The notes: generated by a model from the letters alone, not told the origin. A DNA stretch of 64,000 bases from Aulostomus chinensis (GCA_037954235.1 JBBMOA010000012.1:10390144-10454143); one strand, 5' to 3'. Shown: positions 25,123 to 38,194, counted from the first letter of the stretch. A program made the numbers and translations.

Positions 25123-26086
25123 GTAAATCCGACAAAAGCCGCTTCCTTCCCTCCTTCCTTCCTGTCTCACTCACTCTTTTCCCACTCTCTCTAGCCCTCA
25201 CAACAGGGGCCCTCCCATCACCTCTTACTCAGTGCTAGTTTGCACATAGTCATTGCACATCTAATGCAGGGGCTTTTAATATTTTATAAGCGTTTTATGG
25301 TGTAGAGGGCTGCTTCAGATCTTGTAGAGAGGAACATAAGATGGAATTAGCGAACTCCAAATGGCCTTACTTATCTTTTAAATGTCATGCATAGGTCCGG
25401 CTTAGGAAAGAATAAAGCAGTTAAGGGTAAAAGATGGTATTCTGAAACATTTCATGAATAACCAAGATTTGAGGATCTCAACACATGACCACCCCCTGAT
25501 GTTTTAAAAGATGGAAGTATGCTCTTGTAGGAGATGTCTCACTTTAATAATGTGAGAGGAGGGCCTCACATAGAGAGGGGCTTAGACAGAACGGATAATA
25601 GAAACAGTTTTGTCATCTGTCCTTTTTTTCCTTTTTTCTTTTATTATTTTTTCTTAATCCTTGTAAAAATTGGTGCCTCATTCTCATCCTTGTCACTCTT
25701 AGCAGTGGCAGCATCACATGCCAAATTAGACAGTGTCCTTGTTGTCCAAATATATTCTTTGCCGTCCTCATGGTATCTTTTGATATGCATCCCATTATAT
25801 ACTGTAGCTCGTCAACATGGCGCATCACATTAACAAACATTTGCCTTCCACAATTTCAAAAGACTCCCTCAGTCACTGCCACTGAGCCGCTCTGTGACAC
25901 TGAGAGGCAAGAGGGAAATTAGGTATGTCTGTTTCCTATTAATTACAATCCTGGGAAGTCTCCCATGGACACACTCGAGCCACTCTATTACGGAGAGAGG
26001 GGGCGTTCGCTGATAAATTAATAATCCGGCTTGTCACCAGCCACAGATGAATAGCCCCTGGTGATTGATGCTGTTTTCTTTCATAG

Positions 26087-26231
26087 GGCAGGAATTTGAT
26101 GTCAGAGCCAAATGTGTTATCAATGCCACGGGACCTTTTACGAACACGTTGCGGAAAATGGATGATCAGAAGAACTCCGACATCTGTCAGCCCAATGCTG
26201 GGGTGAACATCGTCATCCAGGGCTGATGCAG
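26087..26231 (+). pseudogene. gpd2: gpd2 relic exon R3 with premature stop
   Basis: After TTTCATAG the frame continues the split Gly codon: QEFDVRAKCVINATGPFT, then RKMDDQKNSDICQPNAGVNIV and IQG, then TGA. In GPD2 this exon ends PGYY plus AG of the next Ser codon; here the first Tyr codon is TGA (26224-26226) and the second is TGC, before a good donor GTAACT at 26232. The last 15 bases look like paired small indels or substitutions that kept length but destroyed the reading. Confidence 0.92.
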
Positions 26232-27928
26232 GTAACTAACGGAGGGCCCCTCCGTCTCTGTCACTGTCCCCGTGTATCACCTGCTCCTTAGTGCTGTCGT
26301 CTCACCAGTTCATTAGCTAGCGCCAGTGGAGACTCCCGGCCACAACAACAGGCAGCTCTGATAGTAACAGTTGGTGTTTCATGGAACAGCAGCTGAGGTG
26401 TGTCTTAGATACTAATTTTGTTATCGATGAAACAAGAGGTACATCTCTTGTATTTCCTGTGCAGTGATTCCTAAAATCATTTGAACCCATGCAACTGCCC
26501 AGTTGTCTCTATTTTGCATGAGAATCATGACTTTTGCGTGTACTCAGTGGTAGTGGATGAATGGGGATTCCAGTATAGAGGAAGGCTGAAGAAATAGGGA
26601 AAAGCAAGGCGAAGAGAAAAGGTCATAAAGTTTTTCACTATCGTTAGTGTATAGTGGAAGGCCGCTGTGAATCAGCAGCGATGTTACAGCTATGATTACA
26701 GCGGCGTGATTTGTGTGTACCACAGCAGTTGCTAATAGTTTAACTGTATTTTTTTTAGTGTCACGGTAGTAAAAACTGCTTTTCAGTAGCATTTCTGAAG
26801 CCTAAGAACAGCGGTTCTTTCTGTTGCGGTTGCAACAAGTCACCCTGCAGTTCCACCAGGAATTGAGTGTGTACAGTGGAAGTTCAGTTTTAAATTAATG
26901 CTAAAACCCAAGCATTTCTCCAGGGTTTGCAAGTGAAGCTAACTAAAACTTTCAAACTGGGTTAGTCTGACTTCTGGTGGGCCAACCAGGTTATTCTTCC
27001 TGGAGAGAGAATAACTGTTTATTATATGCCGTGGCTAGTAAAGAACAGACTACAAAATGGCTGCTAGTGACTAGTTATGACATCCCTAAATTAGCTAAGT
27101 TTCACTCAAGAAATTAACAACACACATACTCACTCAGAGATGCATAAAATACCCAAAGAAGGAAACATATCAAGTGACTTCATTAGCATTAGTATTTCAC
27201 CTCTTTTTGAGTAAAGCCTGACATCAACAACTACAACCGTATGTTTAGCATTTTAGAAAACTAAAAGTGTTCTTTGGCACTGAATGGTTTTAGTTTTAGC
27301 AAATGTGATGCAATGCATTTTAATTTAGAGCAAAGAAAATGCAGTTGTTTTTTTTTAAGTAAACCGCTTAGCCAAGAGACCTGCTGAATCTCTATTTTGT
27401 GCGCTGTCACTTATCCGAATACTCAATGCAATAATTGGTAGAATATCAATTACTAAAATAATCGATAGCTGGCGTCCTGTCGCGTAATCTCGTGTTGTAG
27501 ATGTTTTATTAGAGTCCATCCTCAACATCCTCTTGTGGCGTTTGCTCTCTGTTCTGATTGGATTGCTCTCTGCCTCCTTGTTGATGCATGTTATTTGTGT
27601 TTGCGAGGGAGAAAGGGTATTCCCGTGACCCAGCCTTCCCCCTCAGCTATTCCTGTGTTAAATTGAGTCAGTGCCATGTGCATGTGTTTTAAACAGGCCG
27701 ATATCTGCACCCGGGGTTGAGGCTTGGGGAGCGGCGGCTGGAATTGAAACCAGCTGAATTAATCTCCAGGAAACAGCGCTGACAGGAGCCTGATTATGGG
27801 GAGTCCCTTCAACCAGCCCGGCCTTCTTGAGCCCTCCCCTCACCAGCAAAGCAAAGGTTAATGCAGTCTTCTTGTTAGTTCCCCTCCCTACCCATGCTGC
27901 ACCCTCCCAGACACATGCACACCTTCAG

Positions 27929-28035
27929 TCCAGAAATACGTGGAGCTCTAGGACCCTGTCATCCTGACCTGGGAGGACATCACGAGGACATCAGCTTCCT
28001 CCGGTCTTGGACCTCGAGGGAGATTATCACACTGA
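27929..28035 (+). pseudogene. gpd2: Probable gpd2 relic exon R4, badly decayed
   Basis: After a polypyrimidine stretch and TTCAG, the base T completes the AG left by R3 to give Ser, then PEIRGALGP, matching the family SPESMGLLDP at S, P, E, G, L and P. Some 40 nt later FLRSW followed by an Ile/Thr-rich stretch resembles the FLPW...MTIAG part of the same exon, after an apparent insertion. No donor is recognisable. Order, distance and splice phase support it; sequence identity alone would not suffice. The 3' edge is approximate. Confidence 0.55.
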
Positions 28036-31000
28036 TATTCACTCAAATTTACCAGATTGTAACCTCTAATTTCAGCAAGTACGTTTGTTTATCGCATACC
28101 TCCATCAACTGTAAAAAAAAAATTCCTGCGAAGGATAGCTCAACGTGATGTTCTCACATGCCATGGAACTAGCACAACAATGTCAACATTTCTCCTAAAG
28201 GGGGGAGAGGGAAAAAAACGAGTCATCACTGTGCACTTACACTTGCGGCACTATAGGCTGGACGTTGAATCACACCTAATTCATAACAGCCATTTATGAT
28301 AATAAATACACGTCAACAATCTCAACACCACACCACCACCACCACCACCACCACACCCCCATCATACAAACCCACCCGCTCTGATTTACAAATAGCTGAT
28401 AGAGCACGCAGCTGACAGAAATAAATGAGCTAATCTGATGGCTGTGTAGGACTTCCACCCAGATATTAATTCATCAGGAGGCCACAGAGTGCAGACAGAT
28501 ACAAATTCCTGCTTTAATTATGTATGGGAGCCACGCTAGAAACAGGAGACACCTCCACTAGCAGGACTATTTCTCAGAGCAACTTTATGAACCCCCTTTG
28601 ATTTTCATCGTTATTTTGTTTTCCTTTAGATATAAGACACGTCCCTCCTGTTTTCCCCAAACGCTCCAGACAGAATAGATTTTTTTTCCCCCCCTTTATG
28701 GCAATGCTTTCATGAGGCATCTGATAATGAAGAAGTGGAAAAATAACCTTTGCCACATTAAATTATATTGTTTTCGATTTGCAATTTTTATGAGGCCTTC
28801 CTGGAGCCTGTGTGATGTATTTTGTCCCCTCGCGAGGCCCTTACCGACTGGCAGGCTTATCAAAACCCGCAGAGGTTTTATTGAATGAGTGACCAGTGGG
28901 TATCTAAACAGAATGCAGGGCTATTGATTTTGGTGAAGTGGTCTAATTGTTTCCACTAGACAAGGGCTTGTCTCGATTATTTGATTGATTAGCTTGATGC
29001 TGGTCTGCCTCCTCATCCTCCTCCCATGGCCAGTTAATCGCACTGTAATCCCAATACACTGCTGTATTTCTAATCCATCATCATTATCATGGCTGTACTC
29101 AGCACAAGATTAGTCCAAGAGGTTTCTTTCTTCTTCTTTTTTTTTTTTTTGCATTCTTCGTTATTAGCTCCATTTGCTGAAGGGAAAAAAAGAAATAAGA
29201 ACAGAGAGATAGTTATAAATTCGATGCACATATGAGAGATGAAGGTGGACGGACAGAGATGGAGAATAAGAGAATGTGTCACAGTGGTTATCCAGTTCAA
29301 GCCTCAGACTACCATCTGCCTTCAGGCGGCGTGGCCACGGACAGCAGCGTGACATGTGGCGTATGTCTGGGCGAGACCCTGGTAAAAAAGTCCCGTGGAC
29401 ACAAAATGAACAGCCTGGAGCCTGAGGAAAAAGAAAAAAGGAAGGGGACAGATAAAAAGGAAAGGGGGATTTAAGTGTGAAGTGATGGAGCGAGAAGCTG
29501 TGACTGGCGGAGTCCACGCGGTCTCCGTCCTTGCCTGTGGTAGCGCCTGGGTCGGGGTCTTCACTCATTTGTCTAAGAAGGAAGGGGATACGGGGTGTGA
29601 AGAAGGGTCATACCAGAGGGCTTTGTCACATTGTGTGAAGGTGACACCTCAGAAGACCTACTGCCCCCCACAGTGGACAGCCAGTGTCTCTCCCCCCGTC
29701 CTTCCCTGGGGTCTCTGAGGCTTCTCACAGTGACACCGAGTTCCTGCTTACTGTACTCAGTGAGACTCTGTACTGGACTGTTTGAAGACTCTCTTTGTTC
29801 AGTTTCTGCAGTCTGAAGTGGACTATATCTTTCTGTTTTGGTGGGGAAATCTTTCCACAGCACACACAGTTCCATTCCCCAATCATGAGTCAGCCGAACA
29901 AAGGAGGCGTCAGTGTGTCTCACTCAGCCTCCGGAATTAAGGATTTAATTTTTTTTTTCATCGAATATTTCCAGTCCAATCTTTTAGCCCTCACATCCAA
30001 AGGAACTTCTTCTCTCTTCAGTGGTAATCTACATTCCAGTTCCTCTTTATGCAGCTGTGCACTATGCTGACTGTGAAGCATTCTGGAGAAGTTAAACTCT
30101 TTCACCAATCAAAATAATTAATTAGCCTGTTGGGTCCATTGTGCCAGGTCATCTCAGGTTAAAACAGTTATAGAAACAGTTCATCAGTCAGAAAATTTCA
30201 TTTTCAGCATCTACAAATGGCTGTTGTCTGGGTCTTTTATTGCCCATGTGAGGCCTCCACAGCTACTCTGCTGCCATAAATGTTTAAAAAATGACCTTTG
30301 ATAACGAGTTTGTCATTGTTTGATTCAGAAATATCAACTGGACCATTATAGTGGCAGGTATTTTTTCAATCAATATACAACGGCGTATTAATATTTAATT
30401 CTTTATATGTCACTAGGATATAAGAAATAATTGACTGTTGAGAAGCAGCAGCTGGAGCTTGTTTATTTTCATGCTGAAGCAGTGAAAAAGAAAGAATATA
30501 CAAGTCACTTCAGGAATGTGCATGTGCACACAGACACACACTCGCATTATCTGCAGGATACGCCTGTGTGACATGTTAACCAACATGCCTGTCCCTGTTG
30601 TCTTTGCCTGAGACAGGAGAGAAGATGTCTTAAAACCCTGGGGTGCCTTTTGTCCTCGACAGTAGAAAAAGTGAGTTTGAGTAGTTGAATTAGATTCAAT
30701 TTTCAAATAGTCTTCTTTACCGTTGTGTAGATTCTAACATCTGAACTATTGGGCCATTGCCTCAACCTGCTGCTGTGATTCCAGTTGCTGTACACGTCAG
30801 CTTTCTGTTACCATCGAGCAACATGCAGCATGAAGTCAGCAGTCCCCCGCAGGTAAACAGCCTTCCTCGTTTACTCTGAAGATGTGAGAGAAAATAAGTT
30901 TTGATATTTGTTGGAGTTAATCGATGCACTTGGTAAAGCTGCAGTGGTGAAGTGAAATGCGAAGTTAACTCAAGGCTGCTTGACGCAGGAGTTTGGTATT

Positions 31001-32224
31001 TCTGCTGTCTATGGTATGTGACATGTCTCAGGGATCAGTGCCTAGGACCAAGTTGCATCGAGCAGTGAAGTTGTACGAACCGTCAACGACCTGCAGGCCA
31101 ATTTGTACATGATTCAACATTTTGACAACACGGGTTTGTTAACCAGTACCAGCAGCTACTTTTTCAGAATTGGAATAAAAAAGAAAACTAGATTGATCTC
31201 TACTGGGAAATCACTTTGCCTACAATCACTGAAACCACAGAAAGACAAACAAAAATAATTCCAGTCTTACATGAGTGTCCACTCAGACTATGAAAAAAAA
31301 GCACTGAGCTGCAGAGTGGATCACGTCACGTGTGGTTTGTTCAAAGGGATCGTGTGAGCCCGAGTTAGCCATTCCTGCCGTAGCATCCAGAACTGAAATC
31401 AAACACTTAGGGGTTTTGGACAGTGGAACTGCAGGGCCAGGTTTCTTCTAAGGTCAGCTTTATAACTTGGGCAACAAGCTAGTGTAATACCACCTGCTAC
31501 CTCAAGGGCGAGTCACTATCATGAGAAGAAGCAGTGCATGTAAGATATCAGACATCCTATTTCGAATGCTAAGCCCTCTACAGAGAAAACATTTTAGCTG
31601 TTTGCTGCCACTATCTCATTATTTCGGTCTATTCCAAAAACCTCTTGATCACAGGTGAGGGTTGGAATGTAACTGTAAATTAAGGCAAATGCTACATAAG
31701 TTATCATGTCTTTATTTCTTGTCACAGGGTCAGAAACCCCAACTTTATTGGAGTTTACACACCCTGAGTGGTCTGGAGTATGAAATAGGAGATGTTAGGT
31801 TGTTCATGAAGTTACAACCAGTACCTTTAATCAAGTAACAATCAGAATATTCTTTATGTTTCTTATTATTTATAGTCTGATTTTTTTTCTGTTACGTGCC
31901 TCTATGCATCATGTTTTAGGGTGTAATTTTGCACACACGTTTACATCCTTTGTGGTTCCACGCTCATTTTGTTTTCCGATTCAGTTCAGTGCAGAGTTCC
32001 TGAGGATTATGGCCTTTTGACCTTGAGAAGGTTGTGGAGCAGTTAGACGTGCACTCAAATGAGGCTTCCATGAGGAAAGCTGCAAACATCACCTTCTGTG
32101 ACTGTAAACTCAACATCTTGTCCTCAAATTCTAAGGCACTAAGGCTTCTGAGTGGTCCACAAAAACTTGAAATGAGAATTTTTCCAATACTTTCTGACAC
32201 ATAATAGCAAAGACTGTTAATTGA

Positions 32225-32241
32225 GGGGGGGGGGGGGGGGG
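32225..32241. repeat. Poly(G) run of 17
   Basis: Uninterrupted G homopolymer. Confidence 0.95.
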
Positions 32242-32563
32242 AGCTGGCAAGTGAATCAATAATGAAAATATTCTTTAGTTGCAGTCACTACAGGCGGATC
32301 AATAGACCAGGGGACTTGCAGACGGACTTGAACACTTTACATCAATAATCCAGTGAATGCGTCTTAGCTACCAAAGGAGATGACTGGCTTTTTCTTCTAA
32401 TGACCATCTGATCTTAAGATGTCCCTCTAGATTAGATTATAGTCAGAGTGCTGATTGGTAAAATAATAAACACTTCATTAATCTAGGAAGAAATTCTTGT
32501 CCATTAACATGGTCAATGCAGCAGAGACAGAGTAGAGACACTTCTTAATCAAATCCATATACT

Positions 32564-32619
32564 GTATATGTGTGTGTGTATGTATATATACACACATATA
32601 TATATATATATATACACAC

Positions 32620-32666
<47 letters not shown>
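32564..32666. repeat. Compound GT/TA/CA repeat
   Basis: TG tract running into TA and CACACA blocks, similar in make-up to the repeat at 21538. Confidence 0.9.
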
Positions 32667-32808
32667 ACTAGTACCTTGAAATATTATAATACAAATTTAA
32701 AAAAACATGTATAGCTTGATCATAGAGAGATTTCTTATTTGTTGCCAAGATGGCGTAACTTGTTCCCCAAACTTGATTAAAAAATAATGTCTGTAAGATC
32801 TCATTAAA

Positions 32809-33040
32809 GGCAGCACAATGGTGCAGTGGTTAGCACTGCCGCCTCACAGCAAGAAGGTTCCGGGTTTCAGTCCCGGCTCCATCACGGGATCTTTCTGTGT
32901 GGAGTCTGCATGTTCTCCCTGTTCCTGTGTGGGTTCTCTCTGGTACTCCAGCTTCCTCCACAGTCCAAAGACATCAAGAGGGGACGAGGCTGATTGATAC
33001 TCCAAATTGACCGTAGGTGTGGCTGTGAGTGTGAATGGTT
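32809..33040 (+). mobile_element. 3'-truncated copy of the same SINE-like family
   Basis: Closely matches the first 230 bp or so of the copy at 17134, including the unusual run ACATCAAGAGGGGACGAGGC in the body, so both belong to one subfamily. Homology stops after GTGTGAATGGTT and an unrelated CACCCCAATTC sequence follows. The A-box TGGTGCAGTGG is better preserved here than in the full-length copy. Confidence 0.8.
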
Positions 33041-35752
33041 CACCCCAATTCAAAAACAGCATGTTTTGTGGTTTCTCTGTCTCCTTGGGCTGGACAGCTA
33101 GGCTGCCAACTCCATCTCCTAGTAGTGGGAGAGTGCAGGTGCGGGGGGGCGCATTGATCTGGCTTAAGGTGTTAGGATCTTCAGCCCCAACCACCACTCT
33201 GAAGGATCTTCAACTGTACTGTGTGTCGATAAATCCAAGATTCTGTCTGCGTTGCTGAAGTAGTGTCATGTCATGTCACCTACTATCAGTTTTATGTGAG
33301 ACTGAAACGGGTCATGTGACCACAGATATCATCCTGCACTCATAATGTATGGAGGCCATGTTTTACTACTTTCAAGGCTTGAAAATACAAAAGCCTGAAC
33401 ACGAGATACAATTTCTTGCCTCATTCTGATTTGTTAATGGGGGTCATAGTTCAGTGGGTCAGAGTTCAAGGATTTTTGATTGTCAAATTAATTTGTCAAT
33501 CACATTTTAATGAAAATTGGTGTCAAAGGCATCAAACAGTATCCCTGTGAGGCACTGGTTTATGGAATGGGGGTTCCCTGCTTGAGGTTATGCAAAAGAT
33601 GGGCCTTTTGGTCACTGCTTGCTGCTGTTTTTGCTGTGAGTTGCTGATCAAGTGCTGGGTGAACAGATGCACATTCATCATTCTAACATAGATGCGCCCA
33701 TCAAATAGAATTTTATCGAAATACCTTAAGATTTTTACAGAATTCTGTTCAATCCAAAAACAGAGCAAATGATTGAAAGACCAAAACCAGAGGTATAGAA
33801 GGGGGGACATATCAGCACTATTAGTGAAAGAAGGGAAACAGCGTTCACCAGAAAACCCATTTAAACAGAGATCCTGCTGAACTGCCATTAAAAGAAGCCC
33901 TTATTATGCTTCCTTTGCTAACGAGAACCGAAAGGAAGTGAACTTTGTTTTCTCTGTAAACTCAATTCGAGATATGTTCTCGAGTTATGTACGAAGTAAA
34001 GTAATATCAATGAAGGCACTATTTCAGTACTTCTTGTCACTAAATTGACAGCCTCAAGTTCATTGACGTATATATTAAAGTATAATTTAGAAGTATGAAA
34101 GAAGTCGTTTTTTGCTTTACTGTTAATGCAACTATACAGCAGCCAAAGTTGTAGTACTGATTAATTTGAATGCTATTTTGAGGGCTTTAGTTTGTGTGGC
34201 TCCTCAGCTCTACTGTACTTGTATTTTATCCATCCTGTATGCGTTAGGGTGCAACTACGCGAGGACCCTCCCAGTCTGGTGAATCAGCCATCAGTGCTGG
34301 AGGTGAGCAGCAGCAGCACAGCCGGCATCTGTCATCCTGCGTCTCTGTGTCTCTGTCCTCCTGACAATTCACACTTATCACCAGGACACTCAATGCCATG
34401 TTAGACTTCCAATGAACTGTACAATGACCTGCAAATGACAAGCACAGAGAGTTGCAACCCCCTGCGACTTTGGTGTGAATGAGTTTTAACCCTTTGTTAG
34501 CGAGAAAGAGGGGAAGAAAGCATAATCTGTGATCCCAATGTTTCTGGAATGTTTAAAAAGGTCAATATGCTGATATTTTTGACAGCGCTTGACCTTTTGT
34601 GAAAAAAGTAACAAAACCATTGGAATTGAAATAACTTCTTTGTTTAGTTCTGGCACATAATGTATCACAGTCAAAGCATGCTGTCTCCCCGCAGCATCTG
34701 CCCATGAGTGACTTGACTCTTAATCCGTCGTATTGATCTAATATCAAAAGGTGCGATTTAAATGCAGCATAACTCTCCAGGAGCCATGATCTGTCAGTGG
34801 GCTCCTATTGGAGTCTGGCTGAATAGCTAATGCCTGCCTTGTCTGTTGCTATGTCCAGGTGCCCCCCAAAAAGTGTCCATGCTCATAAAACCAAGGGAAA
34901 GTTTATCTGTAACACTTTTTAGAGCAGATCTCCAACAAGGTCAAAACACGTCTGGTCCGTGTTTGTCAGGGTTAAAGATTGCAATCATTTTTGTCACTGT
35001 GCCTATAATGTGAATTCTTGGATATAAAATCTACAATTTCTTGTCTCAGTAATATTTGTTGTCAAAGGAATTATCCCTGAAATCCTCACTGGGCAACATT
35101 ACTACTATGCAGGCTATAATTCAGCTTATTTACTGGACTACTCTGTTAAATGGCAACCTGTAAAACCTCACCATCACTGCTGGTTATTTTCCCCCCTGAT
35201 ACGGCACGCAGCATCACGATGTATCAGGTTAGACAGTGATGTGATGTGTGAGCTTTCACTTAATCGTGCAGGTGGAAGCACAACACAGAAATTAGCCCGA
35301 ATCCAGAGTGTCGCTGGCTTCACCGTGCTGTAAATCTGCTGGGGAGGAAAGGAGAGGGTTTTGCCTCACGACAGCGCCGATCATTGCTGTGTCACCTCAC
35401 TCACCTTACTTACATAACGACACCAATTCATTTTGAAGGAGCTGAAGCCAATAGAAAACTCAAACTTATCACTCAGTCATACAAGGACAAAACCACCTGC
35501 TTGGAGTGCTGTCCTTCTGGTCCAGCAAAAAAAAAGCAGAAAAAGAGGTGGAAACAGGAAAATAATAATTTACCTAAAATGCCAAAATCAAGAAAGTCTA
35601 ATAAAATGAAAAGTTCTAGCCTAGACACATTAACAAAGACATGTCCTGGCTTTAAATCTTTAGAGAAAACTTGAGGTATAGAGCTCCTCTCTCATGAAGG
35701 CAGGCTGGGCTTAAAAACTGAAAGAAAAAACAAGAACACAATCACATGTGGA

Positions 35753-35797
<45 letters not shown>

Positions 35798-35812
35798 ACA
35801 TACACACACACA
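35753..35812. repeat. (CA)n microsatellite
   Basis: About 30 units with CG and TA interruptions. Confidence 0.93.
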
Positions 35813-35921
35813 GGCAAAACAGCCAGAGGTGAAAAGTAGTGACCTCCTACCAGAAGAAGTGAAAGAATAAGGAAAGATCCAAAAGTGTGCTTTTCATGCA
35901 TTGGCACATACTGCAGTATCT

Positions 35922-35957
35922 GCTATGCTATGCTATGCTATGATCTGATCTGATCTG
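35922..35957. repeat. (TATGC)n joined to (TGATC)n
   Basis: Four GCTAT-type pentamers run into three GATCT pentamers, two abutting pentanucleotide tandem repeats. Confidence 0.8.
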
Positions 35958-36168
35958 CAGCTAACATTTGTCATATTAACCTGCAAACACTGCTGGCTAA
36001 AACGAGAACCTGCTAGCTGCTACTTGGTTTCAATGAGAAACATGGAAGTGGAGACAGTGGATTTCACATGAAGGTAAAGTTGAGTTCAGTCTCACTGCTA
36101 CTCTCTAAGTTTGTCTCCTGAATAGACTGACAGCTGTTGTAGAGGATAGTATGAAATGAAGCCTGACA

Positions 36169-36171
<3 letters not shown>

Positions 36172-36221
<50 letters not shown>
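36172..36221. repeat. (GT)25 microsatellite
   Basis: Uninterrupted GT tract. Confidence 0.95.
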
Positions 36222-36225
<4 letters not shown>

Positions 36226-38033
36226 GTGCATTTATTATGGATGTTTCTGACAGCACTATTGGCAATAATCCCAGTACACCTCTCCCCAACCAGCTACTTC
36301 CATTCCAGCTCTGATATTCCCGCGCATGCATTAGATTGACCTCACATTAACCCAGATACATTTGATCTTTAAGAGCCATAAATTGGCTTTTGTCATTACC
36401 ATAGGTTAATTACTGAGATTTGCTCTGTACCGTTGCTACACTGAGATTGCAATAATAAGCAGCACACAAAAGCCATTCACACTGCCTGCGTGAGCACTAA
36501 ATAGGCATTGTTTTGATCTTTCTATTCCTGTCAGGAGTTTTGTTTGTTTTGGTCTATTATCAGCACTCTACCTTGCAGTACGTTTGATACAGTTAGATTC
36601 CGCTGAGTTGAGTTGTAACCGTGCCCTTCCTGTCATTCTCTGAACAATAAGTCATGTGAGGTGCAGCCCAGATGTGGATCTGATTCTGTCATTCCTTACA
36701 CTGCACCTTTGTGAGGAAAGTGGTCTCTGCTTTTGGAATTTTCAGATGTGGAGTGAAAATATCCAAGATCAGAGTTCCCAACTAATATTTGAGAAGATCA
36801 TACATGATACATGATGATGACTCTGACGGGCGAAATAGTGAATCGTACGTATGTGCGGTGTAACAAATGCTCTGGTGGTAGTAGGTAGTGGCTGCTCACA
36901 TTATCACTGGATCACATGACTAGTTCTACACAAAGGGGTCGTTGTAGTGACAAACCCAGAGAGAATTATTACCTGCAGTTAACATCAGCTCTCAAAGCAG
37001 TTTTTGCTTATTTCTCTGCTTTGGTTCACTCTCTCCACGCCGGTGCTTGGGCGATGTGTTGCTTTGTGTAGCATCGTACAATAAGAAAAACAATCAATAG
37101 GGACCAGAAAAGTCCTCTTGCATGAACAGAATATGCACCGGCCAGTCACATACTCATTAGTGCCCTTCCCTGGTGGATTACTCAGCAAACCTGAGTCTGG
37201 ATTACTGCAGTTCTGTTTTTTTTTTTAACCTGCATTTATGTTGCTTTTGTCCATTTTTTTTTAAATTAACACCTGACTACACATTCAACAACTGATTACT
37301 CAATACTCAGTCTATTTCTAATGTATTTTCTCTGTCTTGTTTCGTTAATGTCAAAACACATACACACACACGCACACACACACCAAATGTTTAAAGAGGA
37401 TTTCAAAGTGAGAAAACATTTATTTCAGGTTTATATATCATAATGAATAAACACTTGTCAAATAAAGGGATATCTGTGGAGTCAAAAAGCAAGTCCACAC
37501 TACTCTTAGGCGCATGTCAATTACCTGTGTGTGTGTGTAATAAGCCAGAACCTGATTATTAGCGGTGGGTGTTGTGTCTCTGGTGGGCCTTCATGAGAAG
37601 CCAAGCGGTTTTAGATTTCTTGCCATTATTAGAAGCCCTCTGCGAATGATCCTCTTTTAGCTCAGTCACCATGACACTGCGGCAGACCAGCACCAGCTTC
37701 AGCAAAACTCCAGATGTTGGCTGGAACAGCACATTCATGTTGTGTTGAACGAAACTCATGTGACGTGTCCTGTTGCAGCACTAAACCCTGCTGTCGTAAT
37801 GTAGACAAACCTGGGAAGGTTGGGAGCACGAACTGAAAATATGTTCTACGTCCATCAAGCTGCAGTTAATGGTGTTTTCATACATATTGTTAGTTTGTTC
37901 CAGTTCAAATTAGTAAACACTTAACTCAGTTTGGTGGGACAAGAAACCACATGAGGACATTCACTCCTCTCATTGGTCAGATGTGCCTGGGGGGAGCAAG
38001 GCAGTAAAGACAGGAAGAAAATACTCTGTTCAG

Positions 38034-38135
<102 letters not shown>

Positions 38136-38194
38136 TCTGTTCTGGTCTGGTCTGAGGGAATTTGGCAGAAATATCGACTGATGGATGAACTGAA

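Larger units (their letters stand above)
19043..28035 (+). pseudogene. gpd2: Relic of gpd2 (mitochondrial glycerol-3-phosphate dehydrogenase)
   Basis: GPD2 is an FAD-dependent inner-membrane enzyme that oxidises glycerol-3-phosphate to dihydroxyacetone phosphate and passes electrons to ubiquinone. Four remnants lie in gene order on the plus strand: 19043-19167, 24958-25122, 26087-26231 and, less surely, 27929 to about 28035. Splice dinucleotides are intact for the first three, and phases join correctly between the consecutive exons. The gene is judged dead because exon 26087-26231 has an in-frame TGA, the roughly 90 residues between the first two remnants are not recognisable, conserved FAD/substrate-region residues are altered in the first, and neither the N-terminal exon nor the C-terminal EF-hand exons were found. 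The position, divergent from nr4a2, matches the arrangement I recall from other vertebrates. It may be the lost partner of a whole-genome-duplication pair or a recent lineage-specific loss. Confidence 0.88.

Noticed and set aside
29232..29568. Overlapping open frames on both strands, with a CGVCLGE string on the plus strand
   Set aside because: No zinc-finger spacing or partner Cys residues; simple A-rich and T-rich flanks explain the length. A loose VLA..S match to GPD2 was at chance level.
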